From: Ascochyta rabiei
Lineage: Eukaryota; Ascomycota; Dothideomycetes; Pleosporales; Didymellaceae
Length of the DNA: 64,000 nucleotides
NCBI RefSeq assembly: GCF_004011695.2
Contig: NC_082406.1
Span: forward strand, 1,426,001-1,490,000
Direction of reading: 5' to 3'
Below are positions 50,866-62,144 of the stretch, in pieces. Both the position numbers and the translations under genes were made by a program. Each line of letters opens with the position of its first letter. Position 1 is the stretch's first letter. The notes below the pieces were generated by a model. That model saw nothing but the letters and a program-made list of their open reading frames with translations. It was not told where the DNA came from and made no database searches.

Positions 50866-52014
50866 TCACCTGTTGTTCCTCTCCTCGAGATCCTTTTCCT
50901 TGGGGTCGCCAATGCCGTCTTCGTTGATTGCAAACAAACAATCACTCTCAGGCAAGCAGGGACTGTCGTAGATCTTGCACACTCGCGTCTCTCCTCTACC
51001 CTTCCTCAAACTGAGACGTGTTGTACTTGCGTGTGCGATGATGTTTCCGCCGACAGGCTTTTTCGGATCCGGGTTGAACATGGCACTTGGTCCACCATCT
51101 ACTTGTGCGACGACTTGGTTTGTGATGACAACGGCGATACCAAACTCATCCGCAAGGCGCTGTAATGTTCGCATAAACTTTGCCAGATGCGTCTGTCGAC
51201 TCGAGAGCTCGCCACGTCCAGAAAAGTCCGTACGATAGAGTGATGTTGCAGAATCGACGATGAGCAAGGAAAACCGTGTCTCGGTCATCATCTGTGCGGC
51301 CTGATTGAGCAGCTCCAGCTGGTGGTCGGAGTTGTAGGCTCGTGCATACGCCACATTGTCCAAGACCTCTTCACCAGACAGACCGAATCGATTAGCCACG
51401 GCCAGACAGCGCACAGGACGGAAAGTGCCTTCGGTATCGATGTATAGACACTTGCCTTCACCACCACCCATGTCAAAAGGCAACTGGCATGTTACCGCCA
51501 GTGTGTGGCAGATCTGGCTCTTTCCCGTTCTGAACTCGCCAAAAATCTCTGTGATAGAGCCGGTCTCGATACCACCAGCCAACAGCGTGTCTAGCTGCTT
51601 CGATCCGGTTGTGATTGAGATGAGCTCACTTCGTCGTTGGTGCATCTCAGTTGCTGTGGTGAAACCCATTGGTACGAGTTTAGACGCCTCAGCCAGCAGC
51701 TTCGACGCCTTCTGTTCTGAAATGCCTTTGATCTGCTCCAGCGCTCGTCGTGGTCTACATCGTGTCAGCTGCGGGGTCGTCTTCTACTGTGTGTGTCGAC
51801 TCACGTGTATGCAATCGCCTCGACAGTATTGAAGCCGCCTTCAATTACAAGCTTAATGTCTCGTGCAGTCAGACCGTTCACGCCCTTCACGAAGTGTCAG
51901 CTAGCACGCGTCCATGGTAGTAAAGAAGCGTACCTCGAGCGCAGAGACGGGTGTAGGAGCACCAGGCCCTCCAGCCTGGCTCTCGTCCTCGAACTGTTGC
52001 TCCTCGGTACTCAT
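50866..52014 (-). CDS. RAD51: Recombinase RAD51
   Basis: Exons in coding order are 52014-51934, 51884-51805 and 51754-50866 (349 residues). Introns are 49 and 50 nt. The short acidic N-terminus starts [16 protein letters not shown]. The helix-hairpin-helix domain follows: [60 protein letters not shown]. The ATPase core has Walker A GEFRTGKS, Walker B LLIVDS, and [16 protein letters not shown] loop 2 ([19 protein letters not shown]). It ends in [20 protein letters not shown] with [15 protein letters not shown]51 forms the nucleoprotein filament on single-stranded DNA in homologous recombination. All key residues appear intact. Confidence 0.97.
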
Positions 52015-52410
52015 TTTGGCTGTAATCGTAGTTGCAAAAGTTCTGGTTGTGCAGAGTAAAGTCAAAGGAGCAGAAACGTGGGCGCAGTGGCAATGTACGC
52101 GATATTAAGTTTGCTCCGAAGCAGACTAGCGCAGTCACGCTCTCACGTGACTTCTGACAAATCAACTCTCATGTCTCTAGGCAACGAAAGACTGGCGTTT
52201 TAGATGTTGTAATCAGCTAAACTTATGCTGTTCAGTAAGCGGCTAGCCATGTAACCTCGCTGTCAGGTTGCTTCGGAATTCGCAAAATATGTATATCACA
52301 AACTCACATCAGACAGTATTCCGAGCCTTTGTGATATCTGATTTTGTGTGTTCAACTTTTTGTATTCATGCGTACTTCTGTGGTATCATAGCATCATAAA
52401 ATTTACAATT
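52015..52410. other. Gap between RAD51 start and aldo-keto reductase stop
   Basis: About 400 bases that must contain the RAD51 promoter. An ACGTGAC/CACGTGAC element at about 52135-52150 is the only notable short motif. Confidence 0.45.
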
Positions 52411-53403
52411 TTACTCGTCATCACCGAAGAAGACCTTGACAGGTAGCCAAGAGTCACCGCAGACCTTAAAGCGCTCAGGCAACGAGTCAATCACCTTGAC
52501 CTCATCATCGGTAAGCTCCCAACCGTCGAGCTCGAAGTTGGCTTGAATGCGCTGAGCAGAGACCGACTTGGGAATGACGCTAGAACCACGTTGCAGGCCC
52601 CAGACAAGGAGAACCTGCTGGACGGTCTTGCCCTTCTTCTCGGCCAGCTTCTTCAGCTCCTCGTTCTTGTAGAGAGGCGAATCGGTGGAACCAAGGCAGG
52701 AGTAGGCGGTAGCATGTATGCCCTTCTCCTTGAGGTAGTCGATGAGTTTGGGTCTAATCTTTTGTAAGTTTGAGACCAGCTGAATGTGCGGGTTATACTT
52801 ACGAGGGGTTGTTAGGATGAAGCTCGACCTGGTTCACAGCAGGTGTAATCTTGAACCTTGAGTCGGCGAACAGCTTCTCGAGATTTTTGATGGCGAAGTT
52901 GGAGACACCAATGTTCTTGACACGACCAGACTCAGGAAGCTTCTGGAGCTCAGCCCATGTGTCACGGAAATCCCAGTCGGGGTAATGCTTGCTCAAATCC
53001 TCAGGATCGGTGGACGATGGCCAGTGCTAACATTGTTAACAAAGTATAGACGAAATTGAAGAACTGAGCTCACCATAAGGTACAGGTCAACGTAGTCGAG
53101 TCCAAGGCTCTTCAGTGAGCTGTTAATGCCATCTTCCACACGCTTGTGCCATGGGTTGTCCAGCTTCGTGGTAACCCAGATCTCCTCGCGGGGAACACCA
53201 GAGTCCTTGATACCCTCGCCAACTTCCTTCTCATTGCCGTAGGCAAGAGCAGTGTCGATATGACGGTAACCAGATTGCAGGGCAACCTTGACGGCCTCAC
53301 GGACCTCGCCAGGTTTGGACTGCCATGTTCCCAGACCAACAGCGGGAATCTTAGCACCAGTGTTGAGCGTGAAATGCTCTTTCGTCCAAGTCTTGGGTGC
53401 CAT
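52411..53403 (-). CDS. Aldo-keto reductase (AKR3-like, NADPH-dependent)
   Basis: Exons in coding order are 53403-53074, 53026-52803 and 52753-52411 (298 residues). The start MAPKTWTKEHFTLNTG is preferred to an ATG seven codons upstream. The AKR signatures are present: AVGLGTWQSKPGEVREAVKV, GYRHIDTALAYGNEKEVGEG (catalytic Asp and Tyr), EEIWVTTKLDN (Lys), YVDLYLMHWPSS (His, restored by the first splice), GRVKNIGVSNFAIKNLEKLF and GSSVIPKSVSAQRI (NADPH-binding). Introns are 47 and 49 nt. It resembles fungal glycerol/aldehyde reductases of the GCY1 or GLD type. The substrate is not predictable. Confidence 0.93.
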
Positions 53404-54143
53404 TCTTGAGAGTGTACGGAGCATAAGATGAAAAAGGGAAGTATGTAGACGAGCGGAATACGTTTTGAGGGCAGAGGGGCGACATGATTATTTGAACAAC
53501 AGCCCGCCTGACGTCAATTGCTTCCTCCTCGGTCTGCGCACCGAACAGTACGCGACATCTCCCACCGGGTAATTATCAGGCTATAAAGCTTCCACCAATG
53601 ATGAACCGATCAGCCCGCAGTGGGCCGTTTGAGGTTGCAACGGCCCATCATTATCAGCCTCAACTGTGGAGACCAACTGGAGTACGGTAGTTAGTCCAAG
53701 AAAGGCATCGTTTCCTGCGTTCGTAGGATTAACCCCCACCACAAGTTGCCATCAGCTGGATGGTGTGCTGAGATTTGCATCTTCCGAGCGTATCGCGCAA
53801 ATCTGGGAGAGCCCCCAGGTCGCTCTATGCCGTCAAGGCCCTACTGAGCCAAAGAATTGCTGTCAAGATACTGCTTTTTGTGACTCAGCGAAGTGCAGTA
53901 TGTTTAGAAGACGATATGTTCGAACGTTCAGCAGGTGCCTTGATGACCACAAGTTCATCAGGATGATCGCTAGAGAGCTTCTGAGTCGTAAACGGACCAA
54001 ATTCAAGGGCGCAAACATTGAAGCTGGAAGAAGGCACAAATTGGCTGGTTGGGCTTAGTCACAGCAAGCTCGAGCTTGAGCGCCGGGGTTCGAGCAACAC
54101 AAAATTACATTTTCAACACCGTACACCCACCCGGTTGCACAAC
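53404..54143. other. Divergent region aldo-keto reductase / NIP30 gene
   Basis: 740 bases between divergent starts. A TATAAAG box-like sequence lies at 53581. The frame 53666-54058 shows no domain features and is not supported. Confidence 0.45.
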
Positions 54144-54874
54144 ATGTCTTCTGGCTTTGTCTCAGGAGGCACTGCGGACAATCCAATTGAGCGCGACGAT
54201 GAGTGGAAACAAGCCCAACGTGAGATTGAAGAGAAGCGCAGAGAAAAGGAAGAGCTAGGAAAGCAGAATGAGGGCAAAAGTCTCTACGAGGTGCTGCAGG
54301 CCAACAAAGGTGATACAACCCACAGCGCGTGATTCGAAACTTTTGACTAACATGTCAGATTGATGCTTAAGATGCCAAACAGGAAGCATTCGAACAAGCC
54401 GCACGCTACAAACTACACGTTACACTTGATGACGACGAAGCCGACTACCTTGACAGTATTCTCGAAACCAAGCGCAAAGAGGAGGAGAAATTGAAGAAAG
54501 AGACTCGCGAACAGCTAGATCTCTTCCGTCAACAGCAAGAAGAAGCAGAGAGGAAGGCACTAGAGGACGATAACATCGAGGTGCCTAAGGAAGACCAGGT
54601 GCAATGGGTCGCGCCGGGGCGGAAGAGGAAGAAAGGCGCCGAGGCCAGCCTTTGGAAGGGCATCAAGCTACGGAAGTCTAGCTCAGCAGCTGAGGAGAGC
54701 AAGTCCGTTCACGCTGTCCCCGAGAGAGAGAAAACGGCGAGCGATGCACCAGAAGCTGCCACCGCAACTCCTACCGCTACAATTAGCACGGCATCGGCTG
54801 CATCGCCTCCAACCAAAGCTCCAAACACGCTCTCGTTAGGGCTTGGTTACGTATCTTCAGATGAAGAAGAGTGA
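54144..54874 (+). CDS. NIP30/FAM192A-family nuclear protein
   Basis: Exons are 54144-54309 and 54372-54874 (222 residues). The intron (GTGATA..GACTAAC..TTAAG) is accepted because the join LQANKDAKQEAFEQAARYKL keeps the frame; the earlier CAG acceptor would give an immediate stop. The N-terminal domain fits NIP30 (FAM192A/PSME3IP1): MSSGFVSGGTADNPIERDDE, SLYEVLQANK, ALDDDE-like VTLDDDEADYLDSILETKRK, then a charged helix with RQQQEEAERKALEDDN. The rest is a disordered Ser/Ala/Thr region ending in LGLGYVSSDEEE. In animals the protein binds the proteasome activator PA28-gamma; most fungi lack that activator, so the role here is uncertain. Confidence 0.87.
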
Positions 54875-55398
54875 GCAAAGTGTCGGGCAAGTCAAGTGCA
54901 ATAACGAAATACTATAAGGCAGCACCGAAGTCTTAATGCACACTGGATTGACCAAACCTAAGATTGCGAGCATATTTGCTCTGAGCAATGAGCTTGCGTA
55001 GGGACTCGGACAACTGTGTAGTGAAGAGATCTGCAGATTGTACAAAGCGCACGCCTCTAGGAGGAGCACTGGCAATCACAGTGCCTGCTCGTTGTTACGA
55101 TTAGTGCTTTGAGATCCGTCATTCATCAAAGTCCGAAGCTCATAACATCGCAGCGAGATTCAGGTATCGTTGCAGTGCAAATTGGAACCCGTTTGAGACA
55201 ATAGCAGCATTGTTGTGTCGTCAAGGTATACGTTTGGTCGTGTGAAATCACCCATGTTGGCATTGCCACATGTGGCATCGACCTAATTAATGTACAACAA
55301 TCCACCACGTAAACCCCAATATATCCAAAAGAAAAAGAAATGTATATCATGTCCTCACCCAACACACCTAAACACCAACCGTTGGTAAATACTGGCGC
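54875..55398. other. Convergent 3' flanks of NIP30 and chitin deacetylase genes
   Basis: About 520 bases between convergent stops. No feature recognised. Confidence 0.5.
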
Positions 55399-57890
55399 TT
55401 AGTACCAGCACTTTCCGTTCTTCTTGTCGCAGCCAAGCCCGCAAGACCAAGGGTCAGCGGAGCAGCGCCCGCTCTGCTTGCAGCAGCACTCAAGCTTGAG
55501 GCCAAAGCTGTTCTTGTAGCCAGCGCAGGTCTGGCCGTTCTTACCCCCGCACTTGCCGTTCTTGGAGACGGGTTGAGTGGGGATAGGAGTAGGGGTCGAC
55601 GGGGTGGTGCAAGAGGTGGAACTGGCAGAGCGGACCGAGGAGGCGAGGGTGGTAAGGTAGTCGGGAGTGGGCGAGGAGGCAGGGGAATGGGCGGTCGAAG
55701 AGGAGACCTTGTAGGCACCGGTCGAGGACGCGGCGGAGTACGCTGCAGAGGAAGTCTCTACAGGGTGCTTACCGGTCGATGAAGCCACGGAGTGTTCGGC
55801 AGACGAGGATGTAGCGGTCGGGTAGTCATCGGCGTAGACCGAGCTAGTTTGACTGGGCTTGGTTGGTACAGAGTCGGATGAGGTGGCTGAAGGGTAGTTT
55901 GACTCGTGCTTGTCGGAAGCAGAGGACGTTACGTCTGAGTAGACAGAAGAAACGGTGCTGGAGTGGTCGTCGTGCTTGTCTGAGGCAGAGGAAGAGCTGG
56001 AGGGGTAGATAGAGGTAACGGTGCTGGACTCGAGCTTCTCTGAAGCAGAAGTAGAGTCGTGGTGAACTGAAGAAACTGTGCTGGACTTATCGCCAGACTT
56101 ATCGGTAGAGACTGAAGGTGTAGCCGATGAAGAGTGCACCGCATTCGAAGTAGCGGAAGAAGTGTGAACTGCTGAAGAAGAGGTCGGATCGTGCTTGTCT
56201 GATGAAACGGGGGCCGACGAAGACTGGGCGACCGAAGATGAGACAGAAGAACTTACTGAGCCACAGTTACCAGCGAGGGGATTGCATCCGGTTCCGCAAT
56301 GGTCAGTGGAAGCACCGCAGTATCCGTACTGCGAGCAGCACTCCGACTTAGCACCCTCATGAACGAAGCCAACGCAGGTGAAGCCGGAAGCAGCGCCACA
56401 GGAGCCGTCAGTGGAGGTCTTCAAGGCACCTGTGGGCTGGGGAGCAGACGACGAGGTGGCTGGGGAGGCAGGAGCAGAGCTAGGATTAGCGTTGGTGCCG
56501 CAGCTGCCGAAGAGAGAATTGCAGCCAGTTCCGCAGTGGTCAGTCTGGATAGTAGTTAGCTTGGAGATATCTTCGAATCAAAGCCTAGAAAGTCACTTGC
56601 TGTAGCTCCGCACCAGCCGTACTGGGAGCAGCAGTTTCCGAAAGATGAGCCTGAGCACTTGTAGCCGTTGGTGCCACCGCAGGATCCGTCAGTGGAGACG
56701 GCACCAGTGGGTGTGGAGGTTGGCCCAGCTGTGGATGAGACGCGAGTGGACGAGGGAGTGGGGGTACCGGGGGTAGAGTCACGGTACCAGTTCGCCTCGG
56801 GCTCGTTCATGCACTCACCCATGGTGACGCCCTTGAAGCCACGCGCCTGGAGGGTCTCGATCATGGTGACAGTCAGGTTCAGAGCAGTTAGCTCATGGAT
56901 ATCGTGGCCGATAGCAAGCTTGCTTCCACTGGTGGGCTCGACGGTACTCATGTTGCCAACGAAGTTGTCCTTAGCGATCTGGATCTTTTCGGGAGTGAGC
57001 TGGTTGTAGTCATCGGTATCCAAGTCGAAGTAAGAAACAACGTAGCCAAGGTTCTTCAAGACGTTCTGGCAGGTACCGGTGCAGGACGAGTAGGGAGGGC
57101 GCATGTAGGTGGGGTATTTGCCAATGATGTTGCGGATGGCCATCTCGTTCTTGACCATCTGGTCGTAGACCTGGGCCTCAGTGATTGCTGAGAGATCCTG
57201 ATGAGACCAAGTGTGGGAAGCGACCTGGTGACCTTCGGCATACATACGCTTGATGACCGCACTCCATTTCTCATCAATAGCACCCTTTCCGATGTTGATA
57301 CCAGTAACAAAGAAAGTGGCCTTGAAACCGGCAGCGTTGAACTGGTCAAGAACCTGGTCGGTGTAGATGTATGGGCCATCATCATAGGTGATGGCAACGG
57401 TACCTGGCTTCAAGCAGTTGTAGATACCAGCACCACCATATTGGACACTGCCCTTTTGAGGACGAGCGTCGTTGCGAGTGCTGGCTCCAACAGGCGTCTT
57501 GTTGGCATCACAGCCAGGACCGTAGTTGAAGAGGCAGTCGGGGGCGTTGCAGTGCTCGGGGGTATTTCCACAGTATCCCTATTACTAAGTAAGCATACGT
57601 TAAATCAAGCAGGCTTTTGGGCAACGTACAGCACCAGAGCAGCAGTATCCTTCAGCACAAACAGCGTTTCCGAAACTCGGTCCGCAACGGTTGTTTGCGT
57701 CACCACCCTGACGGGCAAGCAAATGGTGGGGACCCTGAGCGGCGGCGGCAGCACGGGCAGCACGAGGACTAGGAGTCCTGATCTTGACGTCGCTGGGAAG
57801 ACCGAAGAGCTTAGGGGCTCCCTGGATACCACCATGAGCAGCAACCAGGGGCACCACCACAGAGGCGGCGAGCACCTCGGAAAAACGCAT
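55399..57890 (-). CDS. Secreted chitin deacetylase (CE4) with several CBM18 modules
   Basis: Exons in coding order are 57890-57630, 57578-56601 and 56544-55399 (794 residues). Signal peptide MRFSEVLAASVVVPLVAAHG. Module order: a CBM18 at about 70-110 (CCSGAGYCGNTPEHC, completed by the first splice); a NodB/CE4 deacetylase at about 140-350 with TYDDGP, SHTWSH and RPPYSSC, the metal- and acetyl-group-binding motifs; two more CBM18 (CCSQYGWCGATTDHCGTGC and CCSQYGYCGASTDHCGTGC); a Ser/Thr/Tyr/His stalk of about 220 residues with repeated SSTVSSVYS and ASDKH units; and a last Cys-rich chitin-binding module ending NGKCWY. Such enzymes turn chitin into chitosan at the wall or on the hypha surface; in plant-associated fungi this can hide chitin. 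Intron 2 (56545-56600) starts with GC, not GT: GCAAGT..GCTAAC..CAG. Confidence 0.92.
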
Positions 57891-59750
57891 TATTTCGACG
57901 TAAAAAGTATGATATAATTCTTCTGTTCCTGAGGAAATGGACAGTTTGGGTAGCGAATGTGATTGTCGACTTCAATTAAGGATTAAGCCCAAGTTCATAA
58001 ACGAATGACTGTCGCTTTGGACGTGCAAGTGACGAGCAAACCGGGTGAGGATGGAGACACCAGGAACCCGCCTATACTTATACCGACGAAACCACAACAA
58101 GTCAAGGCGTGGCGTACCTGGTTCAAGCCACGGCCGTCCGCTAACTGACTGTAGCCAGCGCACTATCAGCAGCAGCCAAGATCGACCGCCTGGAGAAAGT
58201 TCGTGGAATACGAGCGACTACAGCGGGGCTTCAACCATGCCCACCGTCTCCGGTGAATGTGTTGCTGCTTCGCTTTGTCTGGATTCCACAGGAGTTCCTT
58301 CATGGCTTTGGCTCCATCAACGAGCCCACGTCTTGTTGACGATGCTCTGAGCGTGTTTCCATTGTCAGTAAAGTCAAGTGATTGACAGTGGAAAATAGTT
58401 CGAGTCTACAATCCCAAAGGGGAGAAGACCTCATCCCGCCTTGTGAGGGCCAAGATGTCAAGGCATGGCGGGCTAAAAATATGAACCGGCGTCACGCACG
58501 CTTCCGTGTCACACAAGAACCGAAGAAGAAAGATCGCCGCGCCCGCCAAGACTAAGCTAAGGCGTCTTGTCAGCCAACGCGTTTGTGTTTTGCATGCGCT
58601 GGCTGAGGACGGCGGGAAGCCGATGCACCTGTTGGGTAAGGGGCCACGCCCGGAAAACCGTCGTTCGCGAAGGTCCACCACAGTTTGGCTCCCAATCCAG
58701 GAAAAATGAACATTGCTTCTGTAGACCCCTGACGTTCCGCTATCGATATGTTGCTGGGCTTGGCTGCCGTGAAGGTACTGTAACATTGTCATGCACCTTG
58801 TCATACTCCAGGCTCGAAGGATGCGCAGGAGCCACGGGTGACAGTCGACCTAGTTTGCAGGCCTTGGCTGAATAGGCTGCAAGAGCACCTGCCTCTGTCA
58901 GCGACCTCATACAATTGTAGTACCCCTCTATCGTATTTTCGAGAGGAAGGTTGGGAGCGAGGATCGAACGTGCCGGCATTACAGGCGGAATAGGCCTACG
59001 ATCTTGGCAACCTAAGGCCAAGCTAACCTATGTGGAGATTAATGTCAATAGGGGTCGCTAGAGCTAAACCGATGTGGAATCCTGACGATTGCGTTACCAA
59101 GAAGCCGACGTTTGAGCTTTCGCTTGTTGTCGAACGATGTTCATCCCGAAGTGGAGATGCCGCTGTGTCGGATAAATTGCCAATCGCTCACGTCAAAAGC
59201 ACGCGTAACAATGCGTGGATTTCTGTCCGTCGTGAGTACGCAAATACTGTGGGAGAGGCGACGCCCGGGATACAGTAAATCCATGCGAGAGCGACGTCAA
59301 CGTGCGCATTGTTGAGCAGACAGCAGCCGCCGCCTTGCTGTCATAGAGTTAAGCTTGCGTGTAGTGTGACAGTCGCGGGTTGCCGGAACGAGCAACACGG
59401 GAGACGCAAGGTCTCTATTCCTAAGTCGTGATGCATTCAGTTCGATCATTCTGGACCCAAGATAGTTCGATGGTTACCGCCTAGTTACTCTATCGGACTC
59501 CGCGAGGTTTTCAGCCAGATCACAATAACAATACAACTTGTCGTCCAGAAGTGCATCCTTGGGCCGCCGGGCTCGTATTCTACATGGTAAGTGATGAAAG
59601 GCTCGGCGCACCACGCTCGAAGCCGCCTCATGAAGGATGAGTACACACACACAACTTCATTGCAAAGTGGATATCGTTGAGTAGAACATAAGATCAGGAC
59701 GTCACCATCCCAGCCTGAGTGGTTACCAGATACTTTAAATATAAGTCTGG
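57891..59750. other. 1.86-kb intergenic region; a tRNA-like stretch is the only feature
   Basis: It contains the promoter of the chitin deacetylase (from 57891) and the 3' end of the UBA/AT-hook gene. No coding region is supported. The only structured element is the tRNA-like sequence at 58949-59028. Confidence 0.5.
58949..59028 (-). other. tRNA-like sequence, probably decayed
   Basis: On the minus strand GGTTAGC..TGGC-CTTAGGTT-GCCA makes a D-arm with loop GG; AGGC-CTATTCC-GCCT makes a 7-base anticodon-type loop with T at position 33; and GTTCGATCC is a good B box. The 3' end CCCAACC pairs partly with GGTTAGC. However, six extra bases lie between D and anticodon arms, and the T stem has two mismatches. 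A functional tRNA is therefore unlikely; a tRNA pseudogene or tRNA-derived SINE end fits better. Confidence 0.3.
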
Positions 59751-61943
59751 TCACTTTTTCATCACCCGTAGTAGAGGAGTGATTCTTGCTCGCTTACTTA
59801 GCCCCACACGATAGGAGACTTTTGCCCTGTCATTCGAAGGCTGTTCTCGAGCCTCAGGCTTCTTGATGCGCTCCGGGGTTATGGGCTCTACCTTAGGGCG
59901 GTCTGGGATCACCGGAGGCCCAGGTATTGGTTTTGAGATGACAGTGCCAGTTGTTGTGTCTTCGAGTTGGAACGTCTCAAAATCATTACTTGCCTTCATG
60001 GCAGCCGCAGCGGTGGTATGTTCAGTGGCCTGGCCATGTGGAGTAGTGGGTTGTGCGTCTTCAAAGGCAGGAGGACGCGGAGGGCCTCTCGCCTGCCCAG
60101 CTGATGTCTCGTGTTCGTCGTCTTGTACAATTCTTGTAGACACAGGAGCTTTGATTGCCTTTTTTGGACGACCTCGGCCTCGCTTCTTTTCAACCTTTGC
60201 TTCATTTACGGCACTGTAAGTTGCTACCGGCTCAGGAAGATCTGACGTTGTCTTTCTGCGTTTGGCCTTCTTACGGATTGTCTCCATTGTGGCCGGTGTG
60301 TCAACAAAGGTCCCAGCCGCTTTTGTAGGGATGACTACCTGAACTCTTGCAGGACTTCTGACATGGACTAAGGGGTTGATGGTATCCGCTTCCGCAGAAG
60401 CTGCGTTGTGATCTACAGCAGCTGAGTTGACAGCAGTGTTTCTCATGGATGTCTGCTCGGTACCGTGATGGTTGGTTTGGATTTGAACTCTCTGTCCTCG
60501 CGTGTGGGTGCCTGGTTCCGACATTTGTGAATTGTGAGAGACAAGTTCGTCATCAGCAATTCTGTTGGTGATGAGCCAATCAACGCTTTGCGTGACGTCA
60601 CCTTTGTTTCGCTTCAACGCCCTCTCACTTGTAGAAGGAGTGAAACCCATGTCACAGATTTGTTGGATTTTCTCAGGTGTATGTAGTGGCTTTGCGAGGC
60701 TTGCAGTCCCTGGGGTCGATGTCCTTCGTTTGCTTGCTTTCGTGGCCTTTTCAGGTCTGATCGAGTAGTCAATAGACTCTTGTGTACCGATCTTGAGTGA
60801 CCTTGAACGGCTGGGACGTGGCCTATATCTACAAGGCCTTCATCAGCAAAAAACAGCCGAGATAATGGATGTAGCAAGCTCACTGTTCCTTGGGCACGCC
60901 TAGATCTGTTAGGTCGTCGTCTAAGGTCAGCGCAGGGCTTGGTCTCCTCTTTCGTGATAGGTGGCGCAAGCCCGGAAGCTCTTCTTGTGGGGGGCCATCT
61001 ACTGTCAAGCTTAGAATATCCGAACTTTGGTCCTTGTTTTCTGTAAACATGGTAATGTCTTGGGAGTCGGTTGCAATCGGACATGTCTCGTGGGCCAGTG
61101 GACTGTCTGCGAGCATCGAAGAGCCTTGTCGACTATGTTGCGATAGTGGGGCGGCAGAGAGCTCGTGGAGTGGCAGCCCCGATACGGCAGCGGACGTGAT
61201 CCGCGAAATATGCGGTTCTTGTGCGGACGACCTCGGTCGGTCTCCAGTGTTTGTAGGCGACTTCAGGTATTCCGACCAGGGTATGGACGCGTCTGGTTGG
61301 AACGCGGCTCTACCAGGATCAATGTCAGAGCCCAGGAGAGCTGGGGCCAGCACTCCTTCCAAGACGCGCTGCTGTGTCAGGGTTGCGTTCGGTACTGTAC
61401 TTGAAGGCTCAGGGAACATTGCATTGGGGTTGTGTTGAGCGTATGCCTCACGCATGGTCCCATCCAACACCCAGTCCATTTCGCTGGTAGTGCCAGTAGG
61501 TTGGAGAGACTGACGCAAACAGTCCTGGTGTTTCTGTTGGCACGGAGGCGAGCTGGTGAGGATACCTGCTGCTATTTTGCCGTAGGTAATGTGCACTTCC
61601 TTCGATGCAAAGTGTTCACTTGAAGTGCTGTTCGAGTCAAAGTCGGCCGGCGTCTTCCCCTTCTGGCGGGTTCCATGGACAACAACTGGCGTACGACCGT
61701 CATGCACTGAGAATTGAGATTGCAGATGCGCCCGGTGAGCTGCTTCTATTTGTCTTCGTAGTGCTTCTGTTCAGGCTGGTGAGCGAAGTGAGACATATCC
61801 TCGGCTGCTCGCTCTTTCTTACCTGTGGAGGAAGTATCGCTGGTCGAGTGCTTAGGCGACGCGTCTTCTTTCTCGGGTGGAAAGACGTCCACCTCGAGAT
61901 CATCGTCCAACTCGTCGTCCGAGTCCTGGATCACCCGCGACAT
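59751..61943 (-). CDS. UBA-domain, AT-hook nuclear protein with RAD51AP1-like C-terminus
   Basis: Exons in coding order are 61943-61823, 61766-60884 and 60828-59751 (693 residues; introns 56 and 55 nt). Start MSRVIQDSDDELDDDLEVDV is acidic. The middle is Ser/Pro-rich and disordered. A UBA domain lies at about 386-424 (TPEKIQQICDMGFTPSTSER, ALKRNKGDVTQSVDWLI), as in ubiquitin-binding proteins. An AT-hook follows (KRGRGRPKKA), so the protein probably binds DNA. The last residues are YRVGLSKRARITPLLRVMKK, which resembles the RAD51-binding motif at the C-terminus of vertebrate RAD51AP1 (pattern L-G-L-S-R-x-A-R-V-x-P-L). I know it only as a conserved filamentous-fungal hypothetical. A role in DNA repair or chromatin with ubiquitin binding is inferred, not shown. 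Confidence 0.82.
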
Positions 61944-62144
61944 TGTGCTCCATGCCTGAATGTTGTTTGTGTTAGAAGAAGAGTACTGGCGTGTGTGGGC
62001 GTTGATTGGCTCGACGCGTCAGCGCGCTGTCACATGGCGGACGAGATCCTGGCCCTTTCCGTTCTTGGGATGGTGTCCCAGCTGCAGAGAAGGCGCGGGC
62101 GGCCTCGTACTTGCGTCATCTGCACTTCTGCTGACATTCGAAGA
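61944..62144. promoter_or_regulatory. Compact bidirectional promoter, UBA/AT-hook gene / XAP5 gene
   Basis: Only 201 bases separate the start codons of two divergent genes, so they must share a promoter and may be co-regulated. No TATA box is visible. Confidence 0.7.
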
